From Sinorhizobium psoraleae (GTDB lineage Bacteria; Pseudomonadota; Alphaproteobacteria; Rhizobiales; Rhizobiaceae): a stretch of DNA of 64,000 nucleotides. Under the pieces are notes generated by a model. The model saw only the letters and a list, made by a program, of their open reading frames with translations, made no database searches and was not told the DNA's origin. The translations under genes and the position numbers were made by a program. The stretch covers positions 1 through 64,000 of the forward strand of contig NZ_JABEKV010000003.1 in the NCBI RefSeq assembly GCF_013283645.1, read 5' to 3'. Positions 1 through 8,698 of this stretch are shown here, piece after piece (positions within the stretch are counted from its first letter, which is position 1; each line of letters begins with the position of its first letter).

Positions 1-304
1 GGTCGTTCAGGCAATGGCCGAAACGCGACACCATCAACAGCACCTTCATGCGCTCGCTGGCGTCGTGGATTGCCGCTTCCATGCCGAACGTCTCGGCAAT
101 CGGCGCGAAGCCCTTTTCGAGCACCTCCCGGCTCACGCCCTCTTCCGAAATGAAGCTGACACGAATGAAGAAGAGACCCGTTTCGAGATCGTCAAACTGT
201 GAGCTGTCGATGATGTTGCAGCCCTGTTCGGCGAGGTAGCGGGAGATCGCCGCGACGATGCCGCGTGTTGATTTGCAGGTTACCGTCAAAACATAATTGT
301 GCAT
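1..304 (-). CDS. purU: Formyltetrahydrofolate deformylase, 5'-truncated by window edge at its C-terminus
   Basis: Reading the minus strand from an ATG at 304 gives MHNYVLTVTCKSTRGIVAAI, followed by a typical ACT domain (residues about 1-85) containing the QGCNIIDSSQ segment and the start of the linker VSRFGHC. This is the N-terminal third of PurU, which hydrolyses 10-formyl-tetrahydrofolate to formate and tetrahydrofolate. The remaining two thirds, with the formyltransferase-fold catalytic domain, lie beyond base 1. An AGGACG ribosome site precedes the start. It is the last visible gene of the operon running down from the oxygenase gene at 3948. That context suggests it disposes of one-carbon units released by demethylation rather than serving purine synthesis. 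Confidence 0.85.
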   Translation of the reverse strand, partial: MHNYVLTVTCKSTRGIVAAISRYLAEQGCNIIDSSQFDDLETGLFFIRVSFISEEGVSREVLEKGFAPIAETFGMEAAIHDASERMKVLLMVSRFGHCLND

Positions 305-368
305 TGTTTTCGTCCTTGCCGTCGCGTCCTTCAGCGCAGAGCCGCTGCTTTCGATTTGCGAGAAGGTT

Positions 369-1169
369 CTACTCCTGCGCATCGATTTTCTCGAGAAAAT
401 CCTCCACTTCCGCCGGCGCGATGCCAACCAGATGCGCCTTTTCCGGATAGGCGCCGGAGCGAACGTCCTCGGCATATTCGCGGAAGGCGGCGACGCGCTC
501 CTGCTGCAGGCGGTCGAACTCGGCGGCGAAGTCGCGATAGACCTTGGCGTGGCGCGGATAATGGCCGCGGTTCTGCCCAAGCACGTCCTCCGCGAAAAGA
601 TACTGTGCGTCGCATCCGGTGCCAGCACCCATGGAGAGCATCAGCAGCGAAGTGCGCCTGGAGATCGCCGTCGCCACCTCGGCGGGCACGACCTCGATCT
701 CGGCCGCAAAGGCGCCCGCCTCTTCGAGCGCCTTTACCTGCCGCCAGACCTCGAGCGCGCTTTCCGCAGTCTTGCCGACCGCGCGGAAGCCGCCGGTCCA
801 GGTGGCCTTGGAGGGGATCAGCCCTACATGGCCGCAGACAGGAATGCCCTCCTCTCGCAGCCGCCTGACCGTGGAGAGACCGGCAGCGCAATAGACCGCG
901 TCGCCGCCGGCACGCATCGCCTGGAAGGCGGCGCGCAGATACTCCTCCGCCGTGACGTAATCGCCATATTCGAGCCCGGGGAAGGCGAAGACGGAGGGTG
1001 CCGCCTCGCGGAATTCCGGTCCCAGGAGTGCCGGGGGAACGGAGACGAGGTCGATGCCGGCCTCCTCGGCGGCTTCGGCCTCGGCTAGCGTCACGACACG
1101 AAGCATGGTCAGTTGCCTCGTCCCTTTCATCGACAACAGATCGGCAACAGTCGGGCGACGGTGTTTCAT
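369..1169 (-). CDS. Ketopantoate hydroxymethyltransferase-like (PanB family) protein
   Basis: The 266-residue product matches PanB in length and motifs. It starts MKHRRPTVADLLSMKGTRQL, has a PVCGHVGLIPS segment in the middle (PanB consensus hGHhGL.P) and LSMGAGTGCDAQYLFAEDVLG further on (consensus iGIGAG..cDGQvLv..DhlG). Members move a hydroxymethyl group from 5,10-methylene-tetrahydrofolate to a 2-oxo acid. A GGAGG ribosome site lies just before the ATG. It sits between the ferredoxin reductase gene and purU in one operon. The canonical lysine and magnesium-binding positions look partly changed (MLSMGAG, CDAQ), so it is probably a paralogue recruited to one-carbon handling rather than the housekeeping pantothenate enzyme. 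That role is inferred from context. Confidence 0.8.
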   Translation of the reverse strand: MKHRRPTVADLLSMKGTRQLTMLRVVTLAEAEAAEEAGIDLVSVPPALLGPEFREAAPSVFAFPGLEYGDYVTAEEYLRAAFQAMRAGGDAVYCAAGLSTVRRLREEGIPVCGHVGLIPSKATWTGGFRAVGKTAESALEVWRQVKALEEAGAFAAEIEVVPAEVATAISRRTSLLMLSMGAGTGCDAQYLFAEDVLGQNRGHYPRHAKVYRDFAAEFDRLQQERVAAFREYAEDVRSGAYPEKAHLVGIAPAEVEDFLEKIDAQE

Positions 1170-1217
1170 CGAAACCTCCAGCGGGGTGCTTAGAGAACAG
1201 CGGGAATCGGGCGACGC

Positions 1218-2444
1218 TCAGGCTGCCAACAGCTTCTTGAGCTTTGTTTCGGGCGAAGCAAGCGCCGCCGGGTCGGGTCGGCTGCCTGCGGCAATGAGCA
1301 TTTCGGCGAGGCGGATATCGCGCGCGACTGCATTGCCGGGGCCGACGCCGCTAGCGGCGATCAGCCGGCCATCGCCATCCAGGTGGAAGAGGACGAAGGC
1401 CCCCTCCTCCATGTCGCGCCGGACTGTCCTCGCCGCGCCGTCGGCAAGACCGGCAATCTGCAAAGTGAGATCGTATTGATCCGACCAGAACCACGGTACG
1501 CTGGAGACAGGCTCGACCCCGCCGATGAGGTTATTGGCGACGAGCGTCCCTTGTTCCTGGGCATTGCGCCAGGCTTCGAGCCGCACCCGCCGCCCGCCGT
1601 AATGCGACACCGGAAAAGAGCAGCAGTCGCCCGCGGCGAAGATATCGGGATCGGAGGTGCTGAGCCGCTCGTCGACTGCGATGCCGTTGTCAATCGCAAG
1701 ACCCGCGGCCTCCGCCAGTTCGGTGTTGGGGACCGCGCCGATGCCGACGATGACCAGGTCGGCGGAAACGCCGCCGCCATCGGCGAAGAGGACACGCGCT
1801 CGGCCGCCCTCTTCTTCAAGTGCTGCGATCTTCGCGCCGCAGACGATCTCGACGCCTTCGCGCCGATGCCGCTCGGCCACGACCGCAGCGATCTCTTCCG
1901 GCACACCGCGGCTTAATACCCGCGGCAGGCCTTCGACGAGAATGACATCGGCACCGAGCTTGCGAGCGGTGGCGGCGAGTTCGAGTCCTATGAAACCGCC
2001 GCCGAGGATCGCAAGTTTACGGCCGGGGAGAAGCATTGGACGGATCGCCGCCGCGTCGGCGTGCGTCCTCAGCATGCGGATGCGTTCGGAGTTTTCCGGA
2101 GCGCCCGGAAACGCCCGCGGCCGAGCGCCGGTCGCAAGCAGCAGCCGGTCATAGCCAATCAAACGACCGTCAGCGAGCCTGACCTTCTTCTGCTCACGGT
2201 CGAGCGTCTCGACGGGTGCCTCGGTGAGCACCGTTATTCCGGCATCCTGATAGCGCTCCGCCGCCGCCACATATTGCGGGGGCTCGGCGCCCGCGAGCCC
2301 GTCCTTCGAAAGCGGCGGGCGTTCATAGGGAAGATGCGGTTCGGCGCCGATCAGCGTGATTTCGCCATCGAAGCCTTTTTCTCTCAGCGCAAACGCCGCC
2401 CGCGCGCCGCATTCACCGGCACCAACGATGACGATATGTGTCAT
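1218..2444 (-). CDS. NAD(P)H:ferredoxin reductase, FAD-dependent (MocF-like)
   Basis: The 408-residue product is of the rhodocoxin/putidaredoxin reductase type. An N-terminal FAD-binding motif (IVIVGAGECGARAA, residues about 4-17) is followed by ERPPLSK. A central NAD-binding Rossmann motif (LAILGGGFIGLELA) lies near residue 145, and a second FAD motif (DPDIFAAGDCC) near residue 265. It should pass electrons from NAD(P)H to the small Rieske ferredoxin encoded directly upstream, which in turn feeds the di-iron oxygenase. A GGAGGGAG ribosome site precedes the ATG. The gene order oxygenase-ferredoxin-reductase matches the mocDEF genes described for rhizopine use in Rhizobium leguminosarum. The real substrate here is not shown by the sequence. 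Confidence 0.88.
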   Translation of the reverse strand: MTHIVIVGAGECGARAAFALREKGFDGEITLIGAEPHLPYERPPLSKDGLAGAEPPQYVAAAERYQDAGITVLTEAPVETLDREQKKVRLADGRLIGYDRLLLATGARPRAFPGAPENSERIRMLRTHADAAAIRPMLLPGRKLAILGGGFIGLELAATARKLGADVILVEGLPRVLSRGVPEEIAAVVAERHRREGVEIVCGAKIAALEEEGGRARVLFADGGGVSADLVIVGIGAVPNTELAEAAGLAIDNGIAVDERLSTSDPDIFAAGDCCSFPVSHYGGRRVRLEAWRNAQEQGTLVANNLIGGVEPVSSVPWFWSDQYDLTLQIAGLADGAARTVRRDMEEGAFVLFHLDGDGRLIAASGVGPGNAVARDIRLAEMLIAAGSRPDPAALASPETKLKKLLAA

Positions 2445-2488
2445 GCCTTCTCCTCCCTCCGCCGGTTCGGCGTTAAGGCAATTTGTCG

Positions 2489-2806
2489 TCAGGAAATCGC
2501 GATGAAGACGCTGCCGGCCTCAACCTTCACCGGATAGGTCCGGAGGTTGACACACACGGGGGCGCCCTTGGCCTGGCCAGTCTTGTAGTTGAAGCGGCCG
2601 TTGTGCTTGGGACATTCGATGATGTCGTCCATCACCAGCCCATCGGCGAGATGAATGTGCTCGTGGGTGCAGAGCCCATCGGTCGCGAAATAATCGTCAT
2701 CGGGGCTGCGATAGACGGCGAAGGTTCGCCCCTCGTGATCGAAGCGGATAACGTCTTCCTCATCGATTTCGTCGGCCGCACAGACCTCGACCCAGTTCGA
2801 GCTCAT
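2489..2806 (-). CDS. mocE: Rieske-type [2Fe-2S] ferredoxin (MocE-like)
   Basis: The 105-residue protein carries one Rieske cluster site: CTHEH near residue 45 and CPKHNG about 18 residues later, which is the C-x-H ... C-x-x-H ligand set. There is no oxygenase alpha-subunit domain, so it is a stand-alone electron carrier between the reductase (1218-2444) and the membrane oxygenase (2857-3948). The ATG at 2806 was chosen because AAGGGAGGAAA lies just upstream. A longer in-frame start at 2860 would overlap the oxygenase stop codon. The symbol rests on family resemblance and gene order. Confidence 0.85.
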   Translation of the reverse strand: MSSNWVEVCAADEIDEEDVIRFDHEGRTFAVYRSPDDDYFATDGLCTHEHIHLADGLVMDDIIECPKHNGRFNYKTGQAKGAPVCVNLRTYPVKVEAGSVFIAIS

Positions 2807-2856
2807 GGGTTTCCTCCCTTCAATGCAAGGTTTTGATAGACTGTCGTTTTCCACGC

Positions 2857-3948
2857 TCACTCAGCGGCGTGGATGACCCGGTCGTTGTGGAACTCTTCGC
2901 GATAGGGCTTTGCCGTCGGCGGCAGTTCGCGCTTCAGGAAATAGTCCTCGTTCCTGAGCTGCCTGAGGAAAGCCGCGATCATTTCGCGATAGCCGTGAAG
3001 CATGGACGGGCTCGCCGCCGGCAGGTCGTGCTTGATCATCACATGCAGCTTCGGCAGCGCGTGATAAGGCACCATCGGGAACATGTGATGCTCGACATGA
3101 TAGTTCATGTTCCAGTAGATGAAGCGGCTCACCGGGTTCATATAGACCGTGCGGCTGTTCAGTCGGTGATCGGTGACGTTGTCGGCAAGCCCGCCATGCT
3201 GCAACAGGCCGGTCAACACGTGATGCCAGGCGCCATAGAGGCGCGGCAACCCGCTCAGCATCAGCGGCAAAAGAGAGCCGAGATAGATCGACAGACCGAT
3301 CGTCGCGACATAGATCGCCAGCCAGATGCGGGCGACCAGGATCGCCTTCGGCTGCTCCATTTCCGGGATGAAAGTCTTTTCGGCAGCGCTGATCACGCCG
3401 AAGGCATTCCGCACCATATCGATGACAGCGTGGCAGACATCGATGATGCCGAAAAAATTGAGAACGAGCCGGAGTAGGTCCGGCGGGCGCATGACGGCGA
3501 TTTCCGGGTCGCGGCCGACGATGACCGTATCGGTGTGGTGGCGGGTGTGGCTCCAGCGCCAGGTCACCGGATTGCGCATGATCATGAAACAGGCGATCTG
3601 ATAGACGACATCATTCATCCACATCGTCTTGAACGCGGTGCCATGGCCGCATTCGTGCCAGCGGCTGTCGGAGGCCGAGCCGTAGAGGACGCCGTAGGCG
3701 AGGAAAAGCGGCACCGCGGCCCAAGTGCCCCAGAAATAAATGCCGAGCCCCCCGAAAAGCACCATGCTGCCGAGCCAGAGGACGGTGTCGCGAATGGCCG
3801 GGCCATCCTCGCGTTTCATCAATTCCTTCATTTGCTTGCGCGGAATCTCGGTGTGATACCACTCAGCCGCGGAAAGCCCGTTGGCGACTGCCGCTTCGGC
3901 ATCGCGCCCGAGCAGGCTGTAATCTCTCTTGGTGGCAACCGTCGTCAT
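2857..3948 (-). CDS. mocD: Membrane di-iron oxygenase, fatty-acid desaturase fold (MocD-like)
   Basis: The 363-residue integral membrane protein has the three histidine boxes of the desaturase/hydroxylase superfamily: HECGH at 98-102, HTRHH at 134-138 and HVEHH at 284-288. Hydrophobic stretches lie around 55-92 and 205-235. These eight-plus histidines bind a di-iron centre that activates oxygen with electrons from the ferredoxin pair encoded next. Start 3948 is preferred over 4020 because GGGAGGA sits just upstream. In rhizopine users MocD is thought to demethylate 3-O-methyl-scyllo-inosamine, but homologues are widespread, so the substrate stays open. It is the first gene of the operon and is divergent from the LacI regulator at 4107. 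Confidence 0.85.
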   Translation of the reverse strand: MTTVATKRDYSLLGRDAEAAVANGLSAAEWYHTEIPRKQMKELMKREDGPAIRDTVLWLGSMVLFGGLGIYFWGTWAAVPLFLAYGVLYGSASDSRWHECGHGTAFKTMWMNDVVYQIACFMIMRNPVTWRWSHTRHHTDTVIVGRDPEIAVMRPPDLLRLVLNFFGIIDVCHAVIDMVRNAFGVISAAEKTFIPEMEQPKAILVARIWLAIYVATIGLSIYLGSLLPLMLSGLPRLYGAWHHVLTGLLQHGGLADNVTDHRLNSRTVYMNPVSRFIYWNMNYHVEHHMFPMVPYHALPKLHVMIKHDLPAASPSMLHGYREMIAAFLRQLRNEDYFLKRELPPTAKPYREEFHNDRVIHAAE

Positions 3949-4013
3949 CTCGTCCTCCCGAAGCGCACTCCCGATTGCGCCCCAAATTCGATGAAAGGAG
4001 GGTATGTTGACTT

Positions 4014-4044
4014 TTGACAATTCTCAATGCAGTCATGATATATT
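4014..4044 (+). promoter_or_regulatory. Candidate sigma70 promoter of the LacI regulator gene
   Basis: TTGACA at 4014-4019 is followed after 17-19 bases by GATATA/TATATT (4037-4044), about 65 bases before the regulator's ATG. The divergent mocD start is at 3948, so this AT-rich intergenic stretch of about 160 bases must also contain the oxygenase operon promoter and probably the regulator's operator. I found no convincing palindrome. Confidence 0.35.
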
Positions 4045-4106
4045 CTCTCAATTTCCATCATAGCGACGGGTTCATGCTTGAGGGGATAATTTCAGGAGGA
4101 AGCGCA

Positions 4107-5138
4107 ATGACCAGGAGACCGACGATCGCGGATCTTGCGCGGGCGGCCGGCGTGAGCGTCGCCACGGTCGATCGGGTGTTAAACGGGCGTCATCCGGTGC
4201 GCGAGGAAACGGCGCGAAGGGTTTACGACGCGGCCAAGACGATCGGCTATCACGCCGTCGGCCTGCTTCGCCAGCGCGTATTCGAGGATCTCCCGCAATA
4301 TCGTCTCGGCTTCCTCCTGCAAAAACCGCAGCAGTCTTTCTATCAGGCGGTTGCGAAAGAGATCGAGAACGCGGCGCTGTCACTGACCCATGTCCGCGCG
4401 CTCCCTCAGGTGGACTTCGTTCCGAATTCCACCCCGGCAGGCATCACCGAAAAGCTGAAGGCGATGGCGGCACGCAACCAGGCGATCGCACTTGTCGCGC
4501 CCGACTATCCAGCCGTCACGGCGGTGATAGAAGAGCTGAAGGAGCGCGGCATTCCGGTCTTCTCGCTGCTTTCCGATTTCGCAGCCGGCGTGCGTGAGGG
4601 CTATGTCGGCTTGAACAACCGCAAGGTCGGAAGAACTGCGGCCTGGATGATCGCAAAGGCGGCCAAACGCCCCGGAAAGGTGGCGGCCTTCGTCGGCAGT
4701 CATCGCTTCCACGGGCATGAACTGCGCGAGATCGCCTTTCGCTCCTATTTTCGCGAGAACGCGCCCGAATTCGAAGTGCTCGACACAATGGTCAACCTGG
4801 ATACCGCCGAGATCACCCACGAGGCAACGCTTGACCTTTTGCGGCGGCATCCCGATCTCATCGGTTTCTATGTCTGCGGCGGCGGGATGGAGGGCGCAAT
4901 TTCGGCGATCCGAGAGGAAAAGCTCGAGCGTAAGCTGCTGGTGGTCGTCAACGAACTCACGCCGGAGTCACGCGCAGCGCTTGCCGACGAGGCAGTCATG
5001 ATGGCGATCGCAACCCCGGTTCCGGCCCTCGTGCGGGAAACCATCAATTTGATGATCGGCGCGATCGATCGGGGAGCGGCCGGTGTGCCAGGACAGACCT
5101 TCCTGGCTTTCGACATCTTCACACCGGAGAATATCTGA
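4107..5138 (+). CDS. LacI-family transcriptional regulator of the oxygenase operon
   Basis: The 343-residue protein has an N-terminal LacI helix-turn-helix (IADLARAAGVSVATVDRVLN, residues 7-26), a hinge, and a periplasmic-binding-protein-like sensor domain to the C-terminus. It has VDRVLNG where most members have VSRVLN, a variant seen in the subgroup with larger inositol- or sugar-like ligands. The ATG at 4107 was chosen for its AGGAGGAA ribosome site; upstream in-frame ATGs lack one. It is divergent from mocD and most likely represses or activates that operon in response to its substrate. It converges with otsA, whose stop is 57 bases away. Confidence 0.88.
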   Translation: MTRRPTIADLARAAGVSVATVDRVLNGRHPVREETARRVYDAAKTIGYHAVGLLRQRVFEDLPQYRLGFLLQKPQQSFYQAVAKEIENAALSLTHVRALPQVDFVPNSTPAGITEKLKAMAARNQAIALVAPDYPAVTAVIEELKERGIPVFSLLSDFAAGVREGYVGLNNRKVGRTAAWMIAKAAKRPGKVAAFVGSHRFHGHELREIAFRSYFRENAPEFEVLDTMVNLDTAEITHEATLDLLRRHPDLIGFYVCGGGMEGAISAIREEKLERKLLVVVNELTPESRAALADEAVMMAIATPVPALVRETINLMIGAIDRGAAGVPGQTFLAFDIFTPENI

Positions 5139-5194
5139 TCTTGTCGGCGGCGATTGCTGAGTTCAAGAATGGTGTGCGACTTGAGAGAGAAAAT

Positions 5195-6649
5195 TTATTC
5201 GCCAGTTTTGATCCCAGCTTTTTCAGAATACGAAGCCTGCCTTCCATCTAAGGGCTCTATCCAGGCCGATTCGGTTCTGCCCGTTAGATCATCGAGAAAA
5301 TCCTGGCACCAGCGCGTGACATCGTGTTCCAGCAAGTGATCCATCATCGTCTTCCAGCGCTCCTTCCGTTCTTTCGGCGGCATGCTCAGCGCGCGCGCCA
5401 TGGCGTTTGCGGTACCCTCCACGTCGTATGGGTTGACGAGCAGCGCGCCGTTCAGCTCGCGAGCAGCTCCGGCGAAACGGGAAAGCAGAAGCACGCCGGG
5501 ATTGTCCGGATCCTGCGCGGCTACGTATTCCTTTGCGACAAGATTCATCCCATCTCGAAGCGGTGTCACGAGGCCAACTTTGCTAAGCCGGTAAAGCCCG
5601 GCAAGAATGTGGCGGCCTAAGGAGCGGTTGATATAGCGTATCGGCACCCAATCGACGGCGCCGAGCGCGCCGTTCACCCTGCCGGCCTGTTCGGCAACCA
5701 TGCGCTGCATGGCTTCGTACTCCGGCACTTCGGAACGGGATTTCGGCGTGATTTGTAGATAGGTCACATGCCCATGCTGGGCCGGATTGGCCAGGATGAA
5801 GCGTTCGAAGGCGTCAATGCGCTGCGTGATCCCCTTGGAATAATCGAGGCGATCGACACCAATGATCAGACTGCGATGGCCAATGCTTTCACGCGTTCTT
5901 TTGACCGTCTTGTTGGTCGCTGCCTTTTTGGCGAATTCGGCAAAGGCTGCAGTCTCAATGCCGATTGCATAGGTGCCGCCTTTGAATATGCGGCCATAGG
6001 CGCTGAAGCGCCCTTCGCCAAGTTCGTCGCCGATGCCTTCCCGCCTGAGACAGCCGGCGAAGTTCTCAAGGTCATGATCTGTCTGAAAGCCGACGACGTC
6101 GTAGTGAGACAGGCCACGCATGATCTCCTCGTGAACGGGCATCGTGAAGAGCACATCAGCGGGCGGCCAGGGAATGTGGAGAAAGAAACCGATCCGGTTC
6201 TTCAATCCCATTTGGCGCAGCTCTGCCGCGAGAGGGATTAAGTGGTAGTCGTGCACCCAGATGACGTCATCAGGTTTGACAAGCGGGGCAAGCCTGCGGG
6301 CGAAGAAGCGGTTGACGCGAAAATACCCGGCCATTTCCTTGCGACCGTATTCGGCGAGATCAAGCCGGTAGTGGCAGATCGGCCAAAGAACCCGATTGGC
6401 AAAGCCGTGGTAATATTCCTCGACATCGGTGTCGGTCAGATCCGTCAATGCATAGGTGATGTTACCCTGCTGCAATTGTGCAAGCGCCTGCGGCTCGCGC
6501 TCTCCGCTCGATTTCCCCGACCAGCCCATCCATATGCCGCCATGCTCTTCGAGGGCGACTTTCAGCGCGACCGCCAGCCCACCGGCGGGCGCAATACCAC
6601 CCTTTTCCGGAACAGGTACACGGTTGGAAACGATGATGAGACGGCCCAT
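5195..6649 (-). CDS. otsA: Alpha,alpha-trehalose-phosphate synthase (UDP-forming), GT20
   Basis: The 484-residue product has the full length of OtsA. It begins MGRLIIVSNRVPVPEKGGIA and shows the glucosyl-acceptor region GGIWMGWSG, the VWVHDYHLIPLA motif near residue 130 and the donor-binding region LIIGVDRLDYSKGI near residue 265. A C-terminal LRDGMNLVAKEYVAAQ segment precedes the end. It joins UDP-glucose and glucose-6-phosphate into trehalose-6-phosphate in the cytoplasm. It lies 45 bases downstream of otsB on the same strand, so the two form an otsBA operon for osmoprotection and desiccation tolerance. An AAGGGAG ribosome site precedes the ATG. Confidence 0.95.
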   Translation of the reverse strand: MGRLIIVSNRVPVPEKGGIAPAGGLAVALKVALEEHGGIWMGWSGKSSGEREPQALAQLQQGNITYALTDLTDTDVEEYYHGFANRVLWPICHYRLDLAEYGRKEMAGYFRVNRFFARRLAPLVKPDDVIWVHDYHLIPLAAELRQMGLKNRIGFFLHIPWPPADVLFTMPVHEEIMRGLSHYDVVGFQTDHDLENFAGCLRREGIGDELGEGRFSAYGRIFKGGTYAIGIETAAFAEFAKKAATNKTVKRTRESIGHRSLIIGVDRLDYSKGITQRIDAFERFILANPAQHGHVTYLQITPKSRSEVPEYEAMQRMVAEQAGRVNGALGAVDWVPIRYINRSLGRHILAGLYRLSKVGLVTPLRDGMNLVAKEYVAAQDPDNPGVLLLSRFAGAARELNGALLVNPYDVEGTANAMARALSMPPKERKERWKTMMDHLLEHDVTRWCQDFLDDLTGRTESAWIEPLDGRQASYSEKAGIKTGE

Positions 6650-6694
6650 GCCGAACTCCCTTCATTCAAGAAGATATGTCAGGTGCTCAAAAAT

Positions 6695-7492
6695 TCAGGA
6701 GACCAGTGCGGCGATGATGCCGCGCAGGGCCTCGGCAGAGGGAACGGAGCCGAGCGCTTCGCTCGAAGGCAAGGGCGGTCCGATGCGGATCGAGTAGCCG
6801 CCGAGTTGGTTGACCGTGCGAAACATCGCTTCGTCAGTCACGTCATCCCCGATGGCGATGGCGCGCCTCCCGGCAAAGGGTGGCTGCGCGAGAAACGCCG
6901 CGATTGCGTCACCCTTGTCGGCTCGTGCCGGACGGATTTCGATCACCATCTTGCCATGCTGGATCGCCCAGTTTGGCCCTGCTCGGATCAACGCCCGCTC
7001 GATCAGCAGTTCAAGTTGGAGTTGCCTGTCCGGTGCAAGCCGGTAGTGCGCGGCGACCGCCGCTCCCTTGTCCTCGATCAAAACCCCGGGCCAGTTGGCC
7101 GTATCGGCGACAAGATCGGCCTTCAGCCGCTCAAATTCCGTCGTGTCGGCGGCTTTGTGTACAAGGCCGTCCGGATCGCGGCGCTCGGCACCATGCAGCC
7201 CCGCGATGGGGAAATGGGCCGGCGAAAAGAGCCCGTCGGCATAGTCGAGGGCGCGACCAGTCACGAGTGCCAGAGCACCTCCGAGTTTTCTCGACAAAGC
7301 ATTGAGGTTCGCAGGCAGCGAAGGCGGAACGACTACCGCGTCCGGCGTTTCGGCAAGGTCAAGCAACGTCCCATCGATATCGAGGAACAGAGCCCAGCCC
7401 CGCAGATCTGTTGTGAGAGCGGCGCGAATGAAGTCCTCTCCTGAAACCGCGTCCGGTTTCGAGGCCCCGAGAAACTGTTTCTGATGTGACAT
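6695..7492 (-). CDS. otsB: Trehalose-6-phosphate phosphatase (HAD superfamily)
   Basis: The 265-residue product is a typical OtsB. HAD motif I, FLDIDGTLLDLAETP, lies near residue 37, with the nucleophile aspartate. Motif II is LVTGRALDYADGLF, with the GLHGAERRDPDG segment after it, and GDDVTDEAMF near residue 215 is motif III/IV. It removes the phosphate from trehalose-6-phosphate made by OtsA, encoded next. An AGGGG run sits directly before the ATG. The first 30 residues are poorly conserved in this family. Confidence 0.93.
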   Translation of the reverse strand: MSHQKQFLGASKPDAVSGEDFIRAALTTDLRGWALFLDIDGTLLDLAETPDAVVVPPSLPANLNALSRKLGGALALVTGRALDYADGLFSPAHFPIAGLHGAERRDPDGLVHKAADTTEFERLKADLVADTANWPGVLIEDKGAAVAAHYRLAPDRQLQLELLIERALIRAGPNWAIQHGKMVIEIRPARADKGDAIAAFLAQPPFAGRRAIAIGDDVTDEAMFRTVNQLGGYSIRIGPPLPSSEALGSVPSAEALRGIIAALVS

Positions 7493-8413
7493 AGCCCCTA
7501 TTTACATCAGAGCCGGCGATCGACCAACCCTAAGCTTCCATTTAGCAGATATTTGCTGTCCAAAGGCCGGTGCTCCAACGGGGCCAGGCGCTGGGGGATC
7601 GAGGGGCGGCATCCCGCAATGTGTGGCCATCTGAAGACCTGTTACCGAGTTTACAGCGCGCCGTTTTGCCGCCTCATGCTGATGTCGGTCTCCATCTGAA
7701 GCAGCAGGTTTTGCGCAACGCGGGTATCGCCCATTCGGAATTGAGGGCGATTGCAGCAACCGCAATTGCACCGGAAGCGAAGGCCGGATCGATTGTTGGT
7801 AGTTCCGAAGGCTCTCGCACCTTCATCAGGAAGGCCACCTCCTTCGTAATTTGCGTCATCGAATCGTATCGCGTTGTGCGGACGCGAATGACCGCTCGTT
7901 TTCAGGCTTCCAGGCGATTTCGTTGTTGTTGGACCGCATGTAACGCTCGAACTCATCAAGCGCAAATGAAGGCTGAGCGATGTCATGCCCTCGGTCATCA
8001 TCTTGCTTCGCAACGCGGAGGAGGGTTGGCCTTCGGGGTAGGCAATTGCACCGCGCCTCTCTGCGATCTGTGTCGGAAGATCGGGTCGGAATGCGAGTTC
8101 CGGCGGTGAGTACAAAGGCAAACTTCCAAGGCTGAAAATATACGAGCAGCAAAGTTGGCGTGCAAAGACAAGACATAAGTTGAGCACTGTAGCAGTATAC
8201 AACTGACTGGGAGGAGCTTCGCGAGGAAGTTTATCGGAGCGGCAGGAGCTCTGTTGTTCGACGCCGTTCCGCACGGGCGGTTCCTGAGGCTCCTGGTTTC
8301 AGGGATGCTCGTGCGCCGACGGAGGGCGTTACGCATTGCGCTCGATCGGTTGGTTCTGGATCCCGACTCGCCGGCGACGCTTGGTTCGAAATCAGCAAAC
8401 ACAGGAGTAACGC
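7493..8413. other. About 0.9 kb without a convincing gene
   Basis: Open frames on both strands here overlap one another and lack family-like composition. On the minus strand a short frame at 7674-7826 (50 codons, MKVREPSELPTIDP...) has a good AAGGAGGTG ribosome site and a hydrophobic middle. A second minus-strand fragment around 7860-7990 reads FALDEFERYMRSNNNEIAWK before breaking off. These may be remnants of decayed small genes. The otsBA promoter should also lie here, just right of 7493. Confidence 0.4.
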
Positions 8414-8698
8414 GTGTTCACTCGTACCCCTGAAAGAAAGAAACCTGATCCAATCGACATTCACATAGGCGGCCGGATCCGCATGCGCCGACTCTGGATC
8501 GAGATGACCCAGGAAGCCCTTGCCAAGGCGCTCGGGATTGCGTTCCAGCAGGTGCAGAAGTACGAGAACGGGATCAATAGGGTCGGAGCAAGCCGGCTTC
8601 AAGCGATCGCAGAAGTGCTCGATGTGGCACCCTCGTACTTCTTCGAGGACACGTCCGATCGTCATGGCGGCGAGACCACCAAGCGGAATCTGCAATGA
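8414..8698 (+). CDS. XRE-family helix-turn-helix regulator
   Basis: The 94-residue protein is little more than one Cro/C1 helix-turn-helix: HIGGRIRMRRLWIEMTQEAL starts the domain at about residue 16. FQQVQKYENGINRVGASRL (near 46) holds the recognition helix, and a short acidic tail follows. It resembles the many small rhizobial XRE proteins that normally read 'MTQEKLGEALGITFQQVQKYEKG'. Its target is unknown. Flanks are gene-poor, and directly downstream lies the remnant of another DNA-binding protein, so this may be an old accessory region. Confidence 0.8.
   Translation: MFTRTPERKKPDPIDIHIGGRIRMRRLWIEMTQEALAKALGIAFQQVQKYENGINRVGASRLQAIAEVLDVAPSYFFEDTSDRHGGETTKRNLQ

Noticed and set aside
7651..8274. 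Minus-strand 207-codon frame in the gap after otsB
   Set aside because: Low-complexity, cysteine-rich translation with no recognisable domain. It overlaps competing frames. At most it holds fragments of decayed small genes.
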